Below the pieces are notes generated by a model. The model was not told where the DNA came from, ran no database searches, and was given only the letters and a program-made list of their open reading frames with translations. Positions 1 to 8,481 of a DNA stretch of 64,000 nt are shown here, piece after piece. Source of the stretch: an uncultured Chryseobacterium sp. GTDB lineage: Bacteria; Bacteroidota; Bacteroidia; Flavobacteriales; Weeksellaceae. The DNA lies in NCBI GenBank assembly GCA_913775525.1, contig CAJYLH010000036.1, positions 248,001-312,000 on the forward strand, read 5' to 3'. The stretch's first letter is position 1. The number at the start of each line of letters is the position of its first letter. The position numbers were made by a program, and so were the translations under genes.

Positions 1-6
1 AAAGAA

Positions 7-46
7 GGCAGTATCTATCCTTAATACGGATTTATACTGCCGTTTT
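7..46 (+). terminator. Rho-independent terminator of a gene lying upstream of the window
   Basis: Positions 7-14 (GGCAGTAT) pair perfectly with 34-41 (ATACTGCC) and are followed by GTTTT. It probably ends a plus-strand transcript that begins before the window. Confidence 0.55.
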
Positions 47-146
47 CATTTATATCTCTATCATACCATATACAGGCATGAAATAAAAGGACAATAACCT
101 GGAGATGAAGATCTGCATATGATTCGGAGGTCTGGATTTTTTGGGC

Positions 147-154
147 TAAATTTG
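147..154 (+). promoter_or_regulatory. -7 promoter box of the FrnE-like gene
   Basis: TAAATTTG matches the Bacteroidota -7 consensus TAnnTTTG and lies about 20 nt before the ATG at 175. No clear -33 TTG is seen at the usual spacing. Confidence 0.45.
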
Positions 155-174
155 ATCTCTTAAATAATGATATC

Positions 175-873
175 ATGGCAATGAAAATAGAGATATGGTC
201 GGATGTGATGTGTCCGTTCTGCTATATTGGTAAAAAGAATTTTGAGGCGGCCCTGGAAAAACTGCCCTTCAGGGATGAAGTAGAGGTAGAATGGAAAAGC
301 TTCCAGCTGGACCGGACTCTGGATCCTGCAAAAACCATCAGCACACTGGATTATTTCAAACAGAAAAAAGGATTTCCTGAAGCCCAGGCTGAGCAGATGA
401 TCTCACAGGTGACCCATGCAGGTAAGAATGCAGGGATCGACTTTAACTTCAATGATGTTCAGATTACCAATACCTATCCCGCACACAGGCTGTTGCATTT
501 ATCAAAAAAATATGATTGCTCATCTCAAACGGAAGAAGCTCTTTTCCAGGCTCATTTTATAGACGGGAAAAATGTTGCGGATACGGAAGTGCTCCTCAGC
601 ATTGCCGCATCCGTAGGAATGGACAGGGATACAGCAAAAGTCGCTGTAACATCACATCAATTTGACGAAGAAATCGACCAGGATATGATGGAAGCAGAAC
701 ATAACAACGTAAGAGGTGTTCCTTTTTTTATTCTGAACGGGAAATATGCCGTTTCCGGAGCCCAGCCAGCTGCCCTGTTTGAGGAGGCTCTCCAGCAGAC
801 TTATGACGAAACAGAATCTGCAAGGTTTTCTGCACAGGGTGGTACGTGTGATACGGACGAATGCAGCCTTTAA
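175..873 (+). CDS. DsbA family (FrnE-like) thiol oxidoreductase
   Basis: A thioredoxin-fold protein of the DsbA/FrnE type, probably cytoplasmic because no signal peptide is visible. The motif C13-P-F-C16 follows the family's first beta strand (IEIWSDVMCPFCYIGKK), and a probable cis-Pro loop (RGVPFF) lies near residue 185. Family members are disulfide oxidoreductases or isomerases, and some relatives are glutathione-dependent isomerases. A second cysteine pair with CX4C spacing (C225, C230) sits at the very C-terminus, as I recall for the FrnE of Deinococcus. The start is ATG 175 or ATG 181 two codons later. The stop lies one nt before the next gene's ATG, so the two are likely co-transcribed. 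The substrate is unknown. Confidence 0.85.
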   Translation: MAMKIEIWSDVMCPFCYIGKKNFEAALEKLPFRDEVEVEWKSFQLDRTLDPAKTISTLDYFKQKKGFPEAQAEQMISQVTHAGKNAGIDFNFNDVQITNTYPAHRLLHLSKKYDCSSQTEEALFQAHFIDGKNVADTEVLLSIAASVGMDRDTAKVAVTSHQFDEEIDQDMMEAEHNNVRGVPFFILNGKYAVSGAQPAALFEEALQQTYDETESARFSAQGGTCDTDECSL

Positions 874-874
874 G

Positions 875-1465
875 ATGGAAATGATGATTAGAATAAACAA
901 ACACCTTCATTTCCCTGTTTCGGAAACGCTTTTTGTTTTTGCGCTGGATGCTGAAGCCGGAAAGGAATTCGACCATGCCCATAAACTGATTACGGGAATC
1001 GGAAAAGTAAATGCGGCCATGGCACTGACACAGCAGATTTACCACAAAAGACCATCGCTCATCGTTAATTTAGGTTCTGCAGGCAGCAAAGGCTTCATCA
1101 AAGGTGAGGTGGTTTGCTGTACAAAATTCATCCAGCGGGATATGGATGTAAGAGGGCTGGGTTTTGCACTGTATGAAACACCGCTTTCAGGAATTCCGCC
1201 TGTACTGGAGTATGGGCTTCCTGTTGACCACCTTCCTCAGGGAATCTGTGGGAGCGGCGACAGTTTTGAAATGAACCATGCTGAAACGGCTTACAATATC
1301 GTCGATATGGAAGCATATCCTCTGGCGCTGATCGCTCAGAAGGCAGACATCCCTTTCGTATGCCTGAAATATATTTCTGATGATGCCGGAAGCGATGCCG
1401 CAGCTGACTGGGAAGTTCAGGTACATCTGGCCTCAGTAGCTTTTAAAAAAATATTGTTTGATTAA
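875..1465 (+). CDS. Purine nucleosidase-like protein (MTA/SAH nucleosidase/futalosine hydrolase superfamily)
   Basis: About 196 residues resembling the phosphorylase/nucleosidase fold. The N-terminal half contains a TGIGKVNAAMAL-type segment and a VNLGSAGS segment, both typical of MTA/SAH nucleosidases and of the futalosine hydrolase MqnB. The C-terminal half contains NIVDMEAYPLAL, where the Met-Glu pair contacts ribose in this family, and a later Ser-Asp-Asp (YISDDAG) in place of the usual catalytic SDxA Asp. The reading frame stays open upstream to 746, but that part lies inside the FrnE-like gene, so I start at ATG 875 (881 and 884 are alternatives). It could serve menaquinone synthesis or SAH recycling. 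The sequence does not decide. Confidence 0.75.
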   Translation: MEMMIRINKHLHFPVSETLFVFALDAEAGKEFDHAHKLITGIGKVNAAMALTQQIYHKRPSLIVNLGSAGSKGFIKGEVVCCTKFIQRDMDVRGLGFALYETPLSGIPPVLEYGLPVDHLPQGICGSGDSFEMNHAETAYNIVDMEAYPLALIAQKADIPFVCLKYISDDAGSDAAADWEVQVHLASVAFKKILFD

Positions 1466-1476
1466 TACCATCTATC

Positions 1477-1995
1477 ATGTCAGTAATGATAACACAGGCC
1501 TCTTCCGACGATCTTGAAACCATTCAGCAGACAGGAAGGCAGACCTTTTCCGAAACCTTCTCAGAAAGCAATGAAGAAGAGGAAATGAAGAGATACCTGG
1601 ACGAAAGTTTCGCTACGGAAAAAGTACAGTCTGAACTCAGTAATCCCGATTCTCTTTTCTTCATTGCCTGGGATGAAGGCCAACCGGTAGGTTACCTGAA
1701 ACTTAACTCCGGTACTGCCCAGACTGAACTTCAGGATGACACAGCCTTGGAAATTGAACGGATCTATGTGAAAAACAGCCATCAGGGTAAAAAAATCGGA
1801 CAGCTGTTGTATAACAAAGCCATTACAGTTGCCTGTGAGCTTCAGAAATCTTACCTCTGGCTCGGAGTCTGGGAAGAAAACCATAAAGCACTCAGTTTTT
1901 ACCGTAAGAACGGCTTTTCCGAATTCGGTAAACATGTTTTCAGGCTCGGTAGCCAGGAACAGACTGATCTCATGATGAAAAAACCATTGGAATAA
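1477..1995 (+). CDS. GNAT family N-acetyltransferase
   Basis: A complete GNAT domain of 172 aa. The beta4 strand (ALEIERIYV) leads into the acetyl-CoA pyrophosphate loop Q103-G-K-K-I-G108, and the later LWLGVWEENHKALSFYRKNGF block is typical of motif B. The layout resembles PaiA/spermidine-type acetyltransferases, so polyamines or other small amines are possible substrates. It follows the nucleosidase by 11 nt and probably shares its transcript. The exact acceptor cannot be deduced. Confidence 0.85.
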   Translation: MSVMITQASSDDLETIQQTGRQTFSETFSESNEEEEMKRYLDESFATEKVQSELSNPDSLFFIAWDEGQPVGYLKLNSGTAQTELQDDTALEIERIYVKNSHQGKKIGQLLYNKAITVACELQKSYLWLGVWEENHKALSFYRKNGFSEFGKHVFRLGSQEQTDLMMKKPLE

Positions 1996-2018
1996 TCTGT
2001 TTTTACATTAGATACACC

Positions 2019-2118
2019 GAGGCTGTCTCAAAAGGTAAACTAATGCTCTGAGAATCTTCTAAACGACTAAATTTGTCAGACAGGAGTCCGAGAGAAGGGG
2101 TACTTTTGAGACAGCCTC
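2019..2118. repeat. 100-bp element with perfect 16-bp terminal inverted repeats (MITE-like or bidirectional terminator)
   Basis: GAGGCTGTCTCAAAAG at 2019-2034 is the exact reverse complement of CTTTTGAGACAGCCTC at 2103-2118. A 68-nt centre without a gene separates them, and a T-tract follows at 2119-2124. It lies between convergent genes, so it may work as a terminator. The arms are widely spaced and resemble insertion-sequence ends, which suggests a non-autonomous mobile element. I found no target-site duplication. Confidence 0.6.
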
Positions 2119-2158
2119 TTTTTTGGCAGGGTTAGGTCAGGGTTAAAGCCGTATCTAT

Positions 2159-3673
2159 TCAAATCATTGATATCAAACCTGTCGCACAGCCTGAAAGTAT
2201 TTTCACACTGTTTTCCATTTCCTGCGGATTCAGGTTTCCAAAGCCCAGCCGTAGCGCGGTGAGGTTCCGGTTCTGATATAATAGTGTTTTAGGGATAAAC
2301 AGATTGTGCTGTGCACAGTGCCGGCTGAGCTGCATCAGGTTAACAGGCGTTTTCCATTCTACCCAGACTGCCAGGCCGCCGGAAGGCGGTTCAAAATGAA
2401 TATGATTCCCCAGGTATTCCTTCAGCAGAACAGTAAAAGCATCCCGTCTTTCCCGGTATACTTTCACTGATTTTTTCAGGTACCGGTGAATCTCACCCTC
2501 TGCGATCATTTCACCCAACACCTGTTCCATCAGGATATCGCCCTGCCGGTCGATGATGCCAAGATACTTACGCATTTCATTCATGAGGTTTTCCGGGGCA
2601 ACAATAAAGCCCGTACGGAATCCTGGGGCCAGTGACTTTCCAAATGAACCGATATAAATGACCATTCCCGAAGTATCTGCACTTGCTAAAGGCAGGATAG
2701 GAGATTTATCGTAATGAAAATCATAATCGTAATCGTCTTCCAGGATGATGAAACCGTAAGCAGCGGCGAGGCGCAACAGCTCCAGTCTTCGCTGTGCACT
2801 CAGGGTAACCGTAGTAGGATAGTGGTGGTGCGGCGTAAGATAAAGCATCCGTACTTTCTGCCTGCGACAGATTTCCTGTACGGCTTCCACATCAATGCCA
2901 TCAAGGTCTACCGGGACACGGCATATATTAACTTTCGACTGCTGGAAAATCATGTTGACCGAGAAATAACTTAATTCTCCCACCAGGACAACATCGCCTT
3001 CAGAAAGGAGGATCTGGGAAGCAATATAAATGCTCATTTCCGTACTGCGCGTAATCAGCAGGTTATTTTTACTGATGGGCAACCCTCGGGAAAGGGTAAG
3101 GTATCTGGACAGGTTTTCTTTGAAGAATTCACTTCCGTCATGATTGTATTGGTTGATCTTATGGGCTTTGCGTTTGAGGATAGAGCTGTAAATCCTTGAA
3201 TGCTGGTCAATCTGCGTCAGCCTGATGTCCGGAATGCCGTCATTGAAGATATACTCACATCCCGATTTTTCAAACGGATTATCCAGGATACTTGAGTGTC
3301 TGAACGTGAATCCGGTTGTTTTAGGATACTGCTGAAGATCGTTTTTATGAAATTCACGATAAGAATTCTGTACCTCCTTAATGCCTCCGTGAACGAAAGT
3401 TCCCTTGTTAGGCAGGCTTTCGATCCATCCCTGTGCCAGTAGCTCGTCATAAGCACTGACAACCGTATTCCGGTGCACTTCCAGGAGCTGGCTCATCGAC
3501 CGCGTGCCGGGTAATTTTGTACCCGTAGGAAGAACGCCCCGCTGGATGGCATTGATCAGCTGATTACTGACCTGCATGTATACAGGAGTATTCGATTTTC
3601 GGTCTATTTTGATAAAACTGGTATAAGGAACGGTAACCGGACTATCCATAATCTTAAAACTGGCACTATACAA
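2159..3673 (-). CDS. MocR/PdxR-type transcriptional regulator (GntR HTH fused to aminotransferase-like domain)
   Basis: Residues ~20-95 form a GntR winged-helix domain (PVYMQVSNQLINAI, then GTRSMSQLLEVHRNTVVSAYDEL). Residues ~140-500 form an aminotransferase class I fold with the MocR hallmark LEDDYDYDFHYD and a PLP lysine, K346, in SFGKSLAPGFRTG. Family members sense PLP or amino compounds and regulate adjacent genes. It is transcribed divergently from the biotin operon with 41 nt between the start codons, which suggests that it controls that operon, perhaps together with its own gene. ATG 3649 (MDSPVTV) is an alternative start. The effector is unknown. PdxR-like control of vitamin B6 genes is the other option, but no pdx gene is nearby. 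Confidence 0.85.
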   Translation of the reverse strand: MYSASFKIMDSPVTVPYTSFIKIDRKSNTPVYMQVSNQLINAIQRGVLPTGTKLPGTRSMSQLLEVHRNTVVSAYDELLAQGWIESLPNKGTFVHGGIKEVQNSYREFHKNDLQQYPKTTGFTFRHSSILDNPFEKSGCEYIFNDGIPDIRLTQIDQHSRIYSSILKRKAHKINQYNHDGSEFFKENLSRYLTLSRGLPISKNNLLITRSTEMSIYIASQILLSEGDVVLVGELSYFSVNMIFQQSKVNICRVPVDLDGIDVEAVQEICRRQKVRMLYLTPHHHYPTTVTLSAQRRLELLRLAAAYGFIILEDDYDYDFHYDKSPILPLASADTSGMVIYIGSFGKSLAPGFRTGFIVAPENLMNEMRKYLGIIDRQGDILMEQVLGEMIAEGEIHRYLKKSVKVYRERRDAFTVLLKEYLGNHIHFEPPSGGLAVWVEWKTPVNLMQLSRHCAQHNLFIPKTLLYQNRNLTALRLGFGNLNPQEMENSVKILSGCATGLISMI

Positions 3674-3689
3674 CCATCCGGCAATATAC

Positions 3690-3697
3690 TACTTTTG
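3690..3697 (+). promoter_or_regulatory. -7 box of the biotin operon
   Basis: TACTTTTG matches TAnnTTTG and lies 17 nt before the ATG at 3715. No good -33 box is present, which fits a promoter that needs an activator such as the divergent MocR regulator. That control is inferred. Confidence 0.5.
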
Positions 3698-3714
3698 GAG
3701 CCAAATTAAAATAT

Positions 3715-4338
3715 ATGGACGTGTACCGCCTGTTAAAGAATATCATTTCCCATCCGGAATTTCATGCCAGATGGCTCAACACCCTTTCTTTTATGGAAAA
3801 TGCGGGTGCCAGGAAAATTTCTGCTGCTGAACATGCCTCTGAAGTAAGCCTGATCCAGCTGAAGCACGCCGCGGAAGAACACCGGCATGCGTATTACCTG
3901 AAAAAGCAGATCAGTAAACTGAGTCCTGATCTGTGCAGGAGCTACCAGAGTCATGAATTGCTTGCGGCCAGAGCCACCCGGCAGTACCTTCATGCGCTTG
4001 ATGTAAAAACCTGCCGGTACCTCCGTAATCACTACAGGCTTAGTCAGGATCAATTAAAGTATGCGGCCTATCTTTTTGTCACGTATGCTATAGAAGTCAG
4101 GGCAGACCTGCTTTATCCGGTCTATCAGGATATCCTTACGGAAACAGGGTCAAAGATCATGGTAAAATCCATTATTCTGGAAGAAGAAGGCCATCTGGAA
4201 GAAATGATCAGCCAGCTATGTGAGTTCTCCCCAAAATGGAAAGACCATGCGGACCGTATTGTAAGCATGGAGGAAGAACTCCATCAGGAATGGCTCAATT
4301 CCATCAGCAATGAAATCCGTCATCATGACTATGCTTGA
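3715..4338 (+). CDS. Putative di-iron ferritin-like protein, first gene of the biotin operon
   Basis: I do not recognise a named family. The 207-aa, largely helical protein carries the ligand pattern of a ferritin-like di-iron carboxylate protein: a helix-1 Glu (probably E28), E55-x-x-H58 in AAEEHRHAYYL, a helix-3 Glu (E127 in YAIEVRAD) and E157-x-x-H160 in ILEEEGHLEEM. Both E-to-ExxH spacings are about 30 residues, as in rubrerythrin-type bundles. There is no signal peptide. The end overlaps the start region of bioF, so the two are translationally coupled. As the leading gene of an operon lacking bioC and a bioH-type esterase, it may be an oxygenase supplying or tailoring a pimeloyl precursor. 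That role is inference. A TenA/haem-oxygenase-like fold is an alternative. Confidence 0.6.
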   Translation: MDVYRLLKNIISHPEFHARWLNTLSFMENAGARKISAAEHASEVSLIQLKHAAEEHRHAYYLKKQISKLSPDLCRSYQSHELLAARATRQYLHALDVKTCRYLRNHYRLSQDQLKYAAYLFVTYAIEVRADLLYPVYQDILTETGSKIMVKSIILEEEGHLEEMISQLCEFSPKWKDHADRIVSMEEELHQEWLNSISNEIRHHDYA

Positions 4339-5431
4339 TCGATGGCAGAAAGAACTGGATAAAAGAAGCGAAAGCGGCACCTTAAGGAGATTACAACTAG
4401 TATCTCAGGGTATTGACTTTTACTCCAACGATTATCTCGGATTTGCGCGCAACAGCGATTTGCAGAATATCATCCTAAATAAGGTTTCAAGACATCCTGA
4501 ATGGCTATCAGGAACTACAGGGTCCAGGCTGATCAGCGGAAATACGGCTTACATCAACGAAACCGAACAGTACATTGCACAAGAACATGGTTTTCCTGCG
4601 GCACTGTTTTTTTCATCCGGATACCAGGCTAATCTTGCACTGTTCTCTGCATTGCCGGGGAGGCAGGATACCATCATTACGGATGAACATATCCATCGTT
4701 CCGTTTATGACGGATGCAGGCTTTCGTTTGCAAAAAAACTGAAGTTCAGGCATAATGATATGGACCATCTGGAGCATCTTCTGAAGAAAGAATCCGGGAA
4801 CTGCCTTATTGCGGTTGAAAGTTTATATTCCATGGAAGGTGATCTTGCTCCATTGGCAAAGATTGCCGGCCTTGCAGCATGTTACGGAGCCGGCCTGATT
4901 GTAGATGAAGCTCATGCTTTCGGTGTTTTCGGGCACGGGCTTGTAGACCGTTGCGGATTGCATGATAAGGTGACTGCCGCAGTTATCACGTACGGAAAAG
5001 CTTTAGGTATGCATGGTGCGGCCGTATTGAGCAGCCATCTTGTAAAGAATTACCTGATCAATTTCGCTGCACCGCTGATCTATACGACATCATCTCCTGA
5101 TGTACAATGGTTGAGCATCAGATCCGGTTATGAATTCCTCTCAAAGCATCAACCGGCTCAGAAAGCGTTGCAAAATAACATCAGGATATTCAGGCAACAG
5201 GGAATCGTAACACCTTCTGCAATAAATAGTCCAATACAGGCGGTGATTATTCCTGATAAAAACAATTTGAAATCACTGCAAAACCAGCTGGCTGACCTAG
5301 GGTTTCAGACCTATGCGGTATACAGCCCTTCGGTGAAGGAAGGGACGGAGAGGCTCAGGATCTGCCTGCACAGCTTTAATACAGAAGAAGAAATCATCAG
5401 GCTTTGCCAAATAATACATGAATCAGCATAA
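4310..5431 (+). CDS. bioF: 8-amino-7-oxononanoate synthase (BioF)
   Basis: A PLP enzyme of the alpha-oxoamine synthase family that condenses pimeloyl-ACP or -CoA with L-alanine to give 8-amino-7-oxononanoate. Supporting motifs are DFYSNDYLGFA near residue 40, GSRLISGNT near 72, IVDEAHAFGVFG (D199, H202) and the PLP lysine K230 in ITYGKALGMHGA. The length of about 370 aa is normal, or slightly short, for BioF. Possible starts are ATG 4310, 4325 and 4331. All overlap the 3' end of the preceding ferritin-like gene, and 4325/4331 give a more typical N-terminus (MLDRWQKEL). The bioD gene follows after 9 nt. Confidence 0.9.
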   Translation: MKSVIMTMLDRWQKELDKRSESGTLRRLQLVSQGIDFYSNDYLGFARNSDLQNIILNKVSRHPEWLSGTTGSRLISGNTAYINETEQYIAQEHGFPAALFFSSGYQANLALFSALPGRQDTIITDEHIHRSVYDGCRLSFAKKLKFRHNDMDHLEHLLKKESGNCLIAVESLYSMEGDLAPLAKIAGLAACYGAGLIVDEAHAFGVFGHGLVDRCGLHDKVTAAVITYGKALGMHGAAVLSSHLVKNYLINFAAPLIYTTSSPDVQWLSIRSGYEFLSKHQPAQKALQNNIRIFRQQGIVTPSAINSPIQAVIIPDKNNLKSLQNQLADLGFQTYAVYSPSVKEGTERLRICLHSFNTEEEIIRLCQIIHESA

Positions 5432-5440
5432 CAGGATACA

Positions 5441-6058
5441 ATGAAAATTTTTATCACCGGAATCGGTACCGAAATCGGCAAAACCGTTTGCTCTGCTATT
5501 CTTACCCACTATTATCAGGCAGCCTACTGGAAGCCTGTGCAGTCGGGAGACCTGCATCATACAGACAGCATGAAAATAAGCGATTGGGCTGGGGAGAATG
5601 TAGTCATTTACCCGGAAATATACCGCCTTCAACTCGCGGCATCACCGCATCAGTCTGCGGCAGCCGAAGGACTGACCATCCACCTGGATGATTTCAGGCT
5701 CCCGGAAACTCCACATCCTTTGATTATAGAAGGGGCCGGCGGACTTATGGTTCCTCTATCTGACAACGCGCTGATGATTGACCTGATCGAAAAGCTGGAT
5801 CTGCCGGTAGCGCTGGTGGTCAGAAATTATCTGGGCTGTATTAACCATACGCTGTTGTCATTAATGGCTTTACAGCAGCGCGGACTGTACCTTAAATACC
5901 TGATCCTGAACGGATCTTTTCCTCCTGATACAGAACGCATTATTCTTAAGCACACCGATGAAAGAACCGTTATCATAAGAATTCCGGAAATTAAAAACCC
6001 GGACAGAGAATCTATAACAACTATGGCAAAAAAAATAAATATTGAAAATCATGAATGA
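5441..6058 (+). CDS. bioD: Dethiobiotin synthetase (BioD)
   Basis: An ATP-dependent carboxylase-type ligase that closes the ureido ring of dethiobiotin from 7,8-diaminononanoate, CO2 and ATP. The N-terminal P-loop G-I-G-T-E-I-G-K-T covers residues 7-15. YWKPVQSG near residue 30 and [12 protein letters not shown] near residue 100 are the usual substrate- and Mg-binding segments. Its 205 aa are normal for the family. Its TGA stop overlaps the ATG of bioB by 8 nt, which indicates translational coupling within the operon. Confidence 0.9.
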   Translation: MKIFITGIGTEIGKTVCSAILTHYYQAAYWKPVQSGDLHHTDSMKISDWAGENVVIYPEIYRLQLAASPHQSAAAEGLTIHLDDFRLPETPHPLIIEGAGGLMVPLSDNALMIDLIEKLDLPVALVVRNYLGCINHTLLSLMALQQRGLYLKYLILNGSFPPDTERIILKHTDERTVIIRIPEIKNPDRESITTMAKKINIENHE

Positions 6059-7040
6059 CAAATCATTAGTAAGAAACGACTGGACCAAGCAGGAAATAGA
6101 AGACATTTACCATTCACCGTTAATGCAGTTGGTGTACCGTGCAGCGACAGTGCACCGGGAATGGCATGATCCGGAAAAGATACAGATGTCAACCCTGTTG
6201 TCCATAAAAACCGGCGGATGCCCTGAAGACTGCTCTTACTGCGGACAGGCGGCGAGATACCACACCGATATCAAAGTCCAGGCCTTGCTTTCCACTGAAA
6301 CTGTTCTGGAACATGCAAGAAAGGCTAAAGACAGTGGTTCATCCCGCTTCTGTATGGCCGCTGCATGGCGGGAAGTACGTAACAACAGGGATTTCGACCG
6401 CGTCATCGATATGGTGAAGGGAGTCAATGACCTCGGGATGGAAGTATGCTGTACTCTAGGTATGCTTACCGAAGAACAGGCAGTCAGGCTGCAGGAAGCC
6501 GGCTTATATGCCTACAACCATAACCTGGATACTTCTGAACAGTATTATGAAGAGATTATTTCCACCCGGACCTTTGACAACAGGATCAATACGATCAATC
6601 ACGTGCGGAAAGCCGGAATTACTGTCTGCTCAGGCGGCATCATCGGATTGGGAGAAACCCATGCGGACCGTATTTCCATGCTGCTGACACTGGCTACCAT
6701 GCCGAAACATCCCGAATCTGTACCGATCAATGCCCTGGCGAGAGTTGCTGGAACACCGCTGGAAGAAAATCCAAAGGTGGATACTTGGGAGATGGTGCGA
6801 ATGATTGCTGCTGCGCGCATCATCATGCCTTCATCCATGGTGAGGCTCAGTGCCGGAAGGGTAGAGATGACTGAATTTGAACAGGCCTGGTGTTTCATGG
6901 CCGGAGCCAATTCCATTTTCACCGGTGAACGGGAAACTTTACTCGTTACTCCGAATCCGGGAGTTTCCGAAGACATGCACCTGCTCAATACGCTTGGCCT
7001 GAAACCGATGGAGAGGCGGGAAAAGGTAAGAGTTGAGTAA
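6051..7040 (+). CDS. bioB: Biotin synthase (BioB)
   Basis: A radical SAM enzyme that inserts sulfur into dethiobiotin. The SAM [4Fe-4S] motif C57-P-E-D-C61-S-Y-C64 is intact. [11 protein letters not shown] and the MVRLSAGR segment, which includes an [2Fe-2S]-cluster arginine, are family hallmarks. I start at ATG 6051 (MNDKSLV). An in-frame TTG at 6042 would add three residues and seems less likely. The 329-aa length is standard. It overlaps bioD by 8 nt and is separated from bioA by an 85-nt low-complexity stretch. Confidence 0.93.
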   Translation: MNDKSLVRNDWTKQEIEDIYHSPLMQLVYRAATVHREWHDPEKIQMSTLLSIKTGGCPEDCSYCGQAARYHTDIKVQALLSTETVLEHARKAKDSGSSRFCMAAAWREVRNNRDFDRVIDMVKGVNDLGMEVCCTLGMLTEEQAVRLQEAGLYAYNHNLDTSEQYYEEIISTRTFDNRINTINHVRKAGITVCSGGIIGLGETHADRISMLLTLATMPKHPESVPINALARVAGTPLEENPKVDTWEMVRMIAAARIIMPSSMVRLSAGRVEMTEFEQAWCFMAGANSIFTGERETLLVTPNPGVSEDMHLLNTLGLKPMERREKVRVE

Positions 7041-7125
7041 TTTTTAATTTTAAATTATAGATTCTAAATTATATCATTGATCTATTACCCATTACCCATT
7101 ACTCATTACTCATCATTTATCATCT
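7041..7125. repeat. AT-rich low-complexity spacer with ATTACCC/ATTACTC tandem units
   Basis: The bioB-bioA spacer has a TTTTAAATTATAGATT-like stretch followed by imperfect 7-bp units (ATTACCC, ATTACCC, ATTACTC, ATTACTC) and ATCATTTATCATC. The first part resembles sequence at 42310-42420 and 42645-42680, which suggests a dispersed degenerate repeat family. It is unusual inside an otherwise tightly packed operon. Confidence 0.55.
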
Positions 7126-8400
7126 ATGCCTAACCTACAACAAAGAGATGCAGCCATTGTCTGGCATCCGTATACCCAGATGAAAACAGCCAGAACAAGC
7201 ATTCCCATAACCAGAGGAAGAGGAATTTACCTGTACGACGAAGACGGAAGAGAATATATAGATGCCGTCTCCTCATGGTGGGTGACGCTGCATGGCCATG
7301 CCCATCCCTATATTGCCCAAAAAGTATCTGAACAGTTGCATACGCTGGAACAGGTGATTTTTGCCGGTTTCACCCATGAGCCGGCTGTACAACTTGCTGA
7401 GAACCTGCTTACGCTGCTGCCTGCCAACCAGAAAAAAGTTTTTTATTCGGATAACGGCTCCACGGCGGTTGAAGTAGCCCTTAAAATGTGCATTCAGTAT
7501 GCATTCAATTCAGGCAGCCGGAAGAAAAAAATCATGGCATTCCGGAATGCCTATCACGGTGATACTTTCGGCGCCATGTCTGTAAGCGGCAGGAGCACGT
7601 GGACAGAACCCTTCGGGGAAATGCTGTTTGAAGTGGTGTTTATCGATACGCCTGAACCCGGAAACATCCGGCATCTCCTCTCCCAGATTGAATCTCTGGC
7701 CGAGGATACGGTATGCCTGATCTATGAACCATTAGTCCAGGGCGCAGCGGGAATGCTGATGCATAATCCTGAAGAACTTTCACAGCTGATGGAATGTTGC
7801 CGTACGAACGGGATCCTGCTGATCCAGGATGAGGTTTTCACCGGTTTCGGAAGGACGGGAAAGCTCTTCGCGGCAGATCACCTGACGGAAAAGCCGGATA
7901 TCATATGCTTTTCAAAAGGCTTGACCGGCGGCACGATGCCGATGGGAATTACGAGCTGTTCAGAAGACATCTTTAATGCATTCCTTTCGGACGACCAGCA
8001 CAGGACATTATTCCACGGACACTCATTTACAGCCAACCCTCTGGCCTGTACTGCGGCATTGGCAAGCATGGAACTGTTGTTACTGGAAGATACTCAGAAA
8101 CAAATCATGATGATTACAGGAAAGCATACCCAGTTTGCAGAAGTCCTGAAAAATCATCCGCTGGCTGAACAGGTACGGCAGACCGGCACCATTCTGGCGT
8201 GGAACCTCGCATCACGGGAGTCGGTTTCTTATTTCAATACAGACCGGCAGAGGATTTATGAAGCTTTTCTGAACAGAGGAATCATTATGCGTCCGCTGGG
8301 AAACATCATGTATCTGGTACCGCCGTATTGCATTACCTCAGAAGAACTGGATTTTCTGTACCGGAATATCCTTGAAGTCCTGGATCTTTTCGATGCCTGA
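7126..8400 (+). CDS. bioA: Adenosylmethionine-8-amino-7-oxononanoate aminotransferase (BioA)
   Basis: A class III aminotransferase that converts 8-amino-7-oxononanoate to 7,8-diaminononanoate with S-adenosylmethionine as amino donor. BioA-specific features are VWHPYTQMK at residue 12, the SSWWVTLHGHAHP segment near 50, and AYHGDTFGAMSV near 142. The cofactor Asp lies in LLIQDEVFTGFGRTG, and the PLP lysine is K264 in CFSKGLTGGTMPMG. The 424-aa length is normal. It ends the bio operon. An own promoter in the repeat-rich spacer cannot be excluded. Confidence 0.93.
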   Translation: MPNLQQRDAAIVWHPYTQMKTARTSIPITRGRGIYLYDEDGREYIDAVSSWWVTLHGHAHPYIAQKVSEQLHTLEQVIFAGFTHEPAVQLAENLLTLLPANQKKVFYSDNGSTAVEVALKMCIQYAFNSGSRKKKIMAFRNAYHGDTFGAMSVSGRSTWTEPFGEMLFEVVFIDTPEPGNIRHLLSQIESLAEDTVCLIYEPLVQGAAGMLMHNPEELSQLMECCRTNGILLIQDEVFTGFGRTGKLFAADHLTEKPDIICFSKGLTGGTMPMGITSCSEDIFNAFLSDDQHRTLFHGHSFTANPLACTAALASMELLLLEDTQKQIMMITGKHTQFAEVLKNHPLAEQVRQTGTILAWNLASRESVSYFNTDRQRIYEAFLNRGIIMRPLGNIMYLVPPYCITSEELDFLYRNILEVLDLFDA

Positions 8401-8481
8401 TCATAATAGCTTTAAGAGAATGAGACGGTGGAAAGGAGCACCTAGTTGGCTTATTTTTTGAAGTTCTGTCCTAAACTTCTT

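Noticed and set aside
746-874. 43-codon N-terminal extension of the nucleosidase
   Set aside because: It lies inside the FrnE-like gene in another frame, and ATG 875 directly follows that gene's stop.
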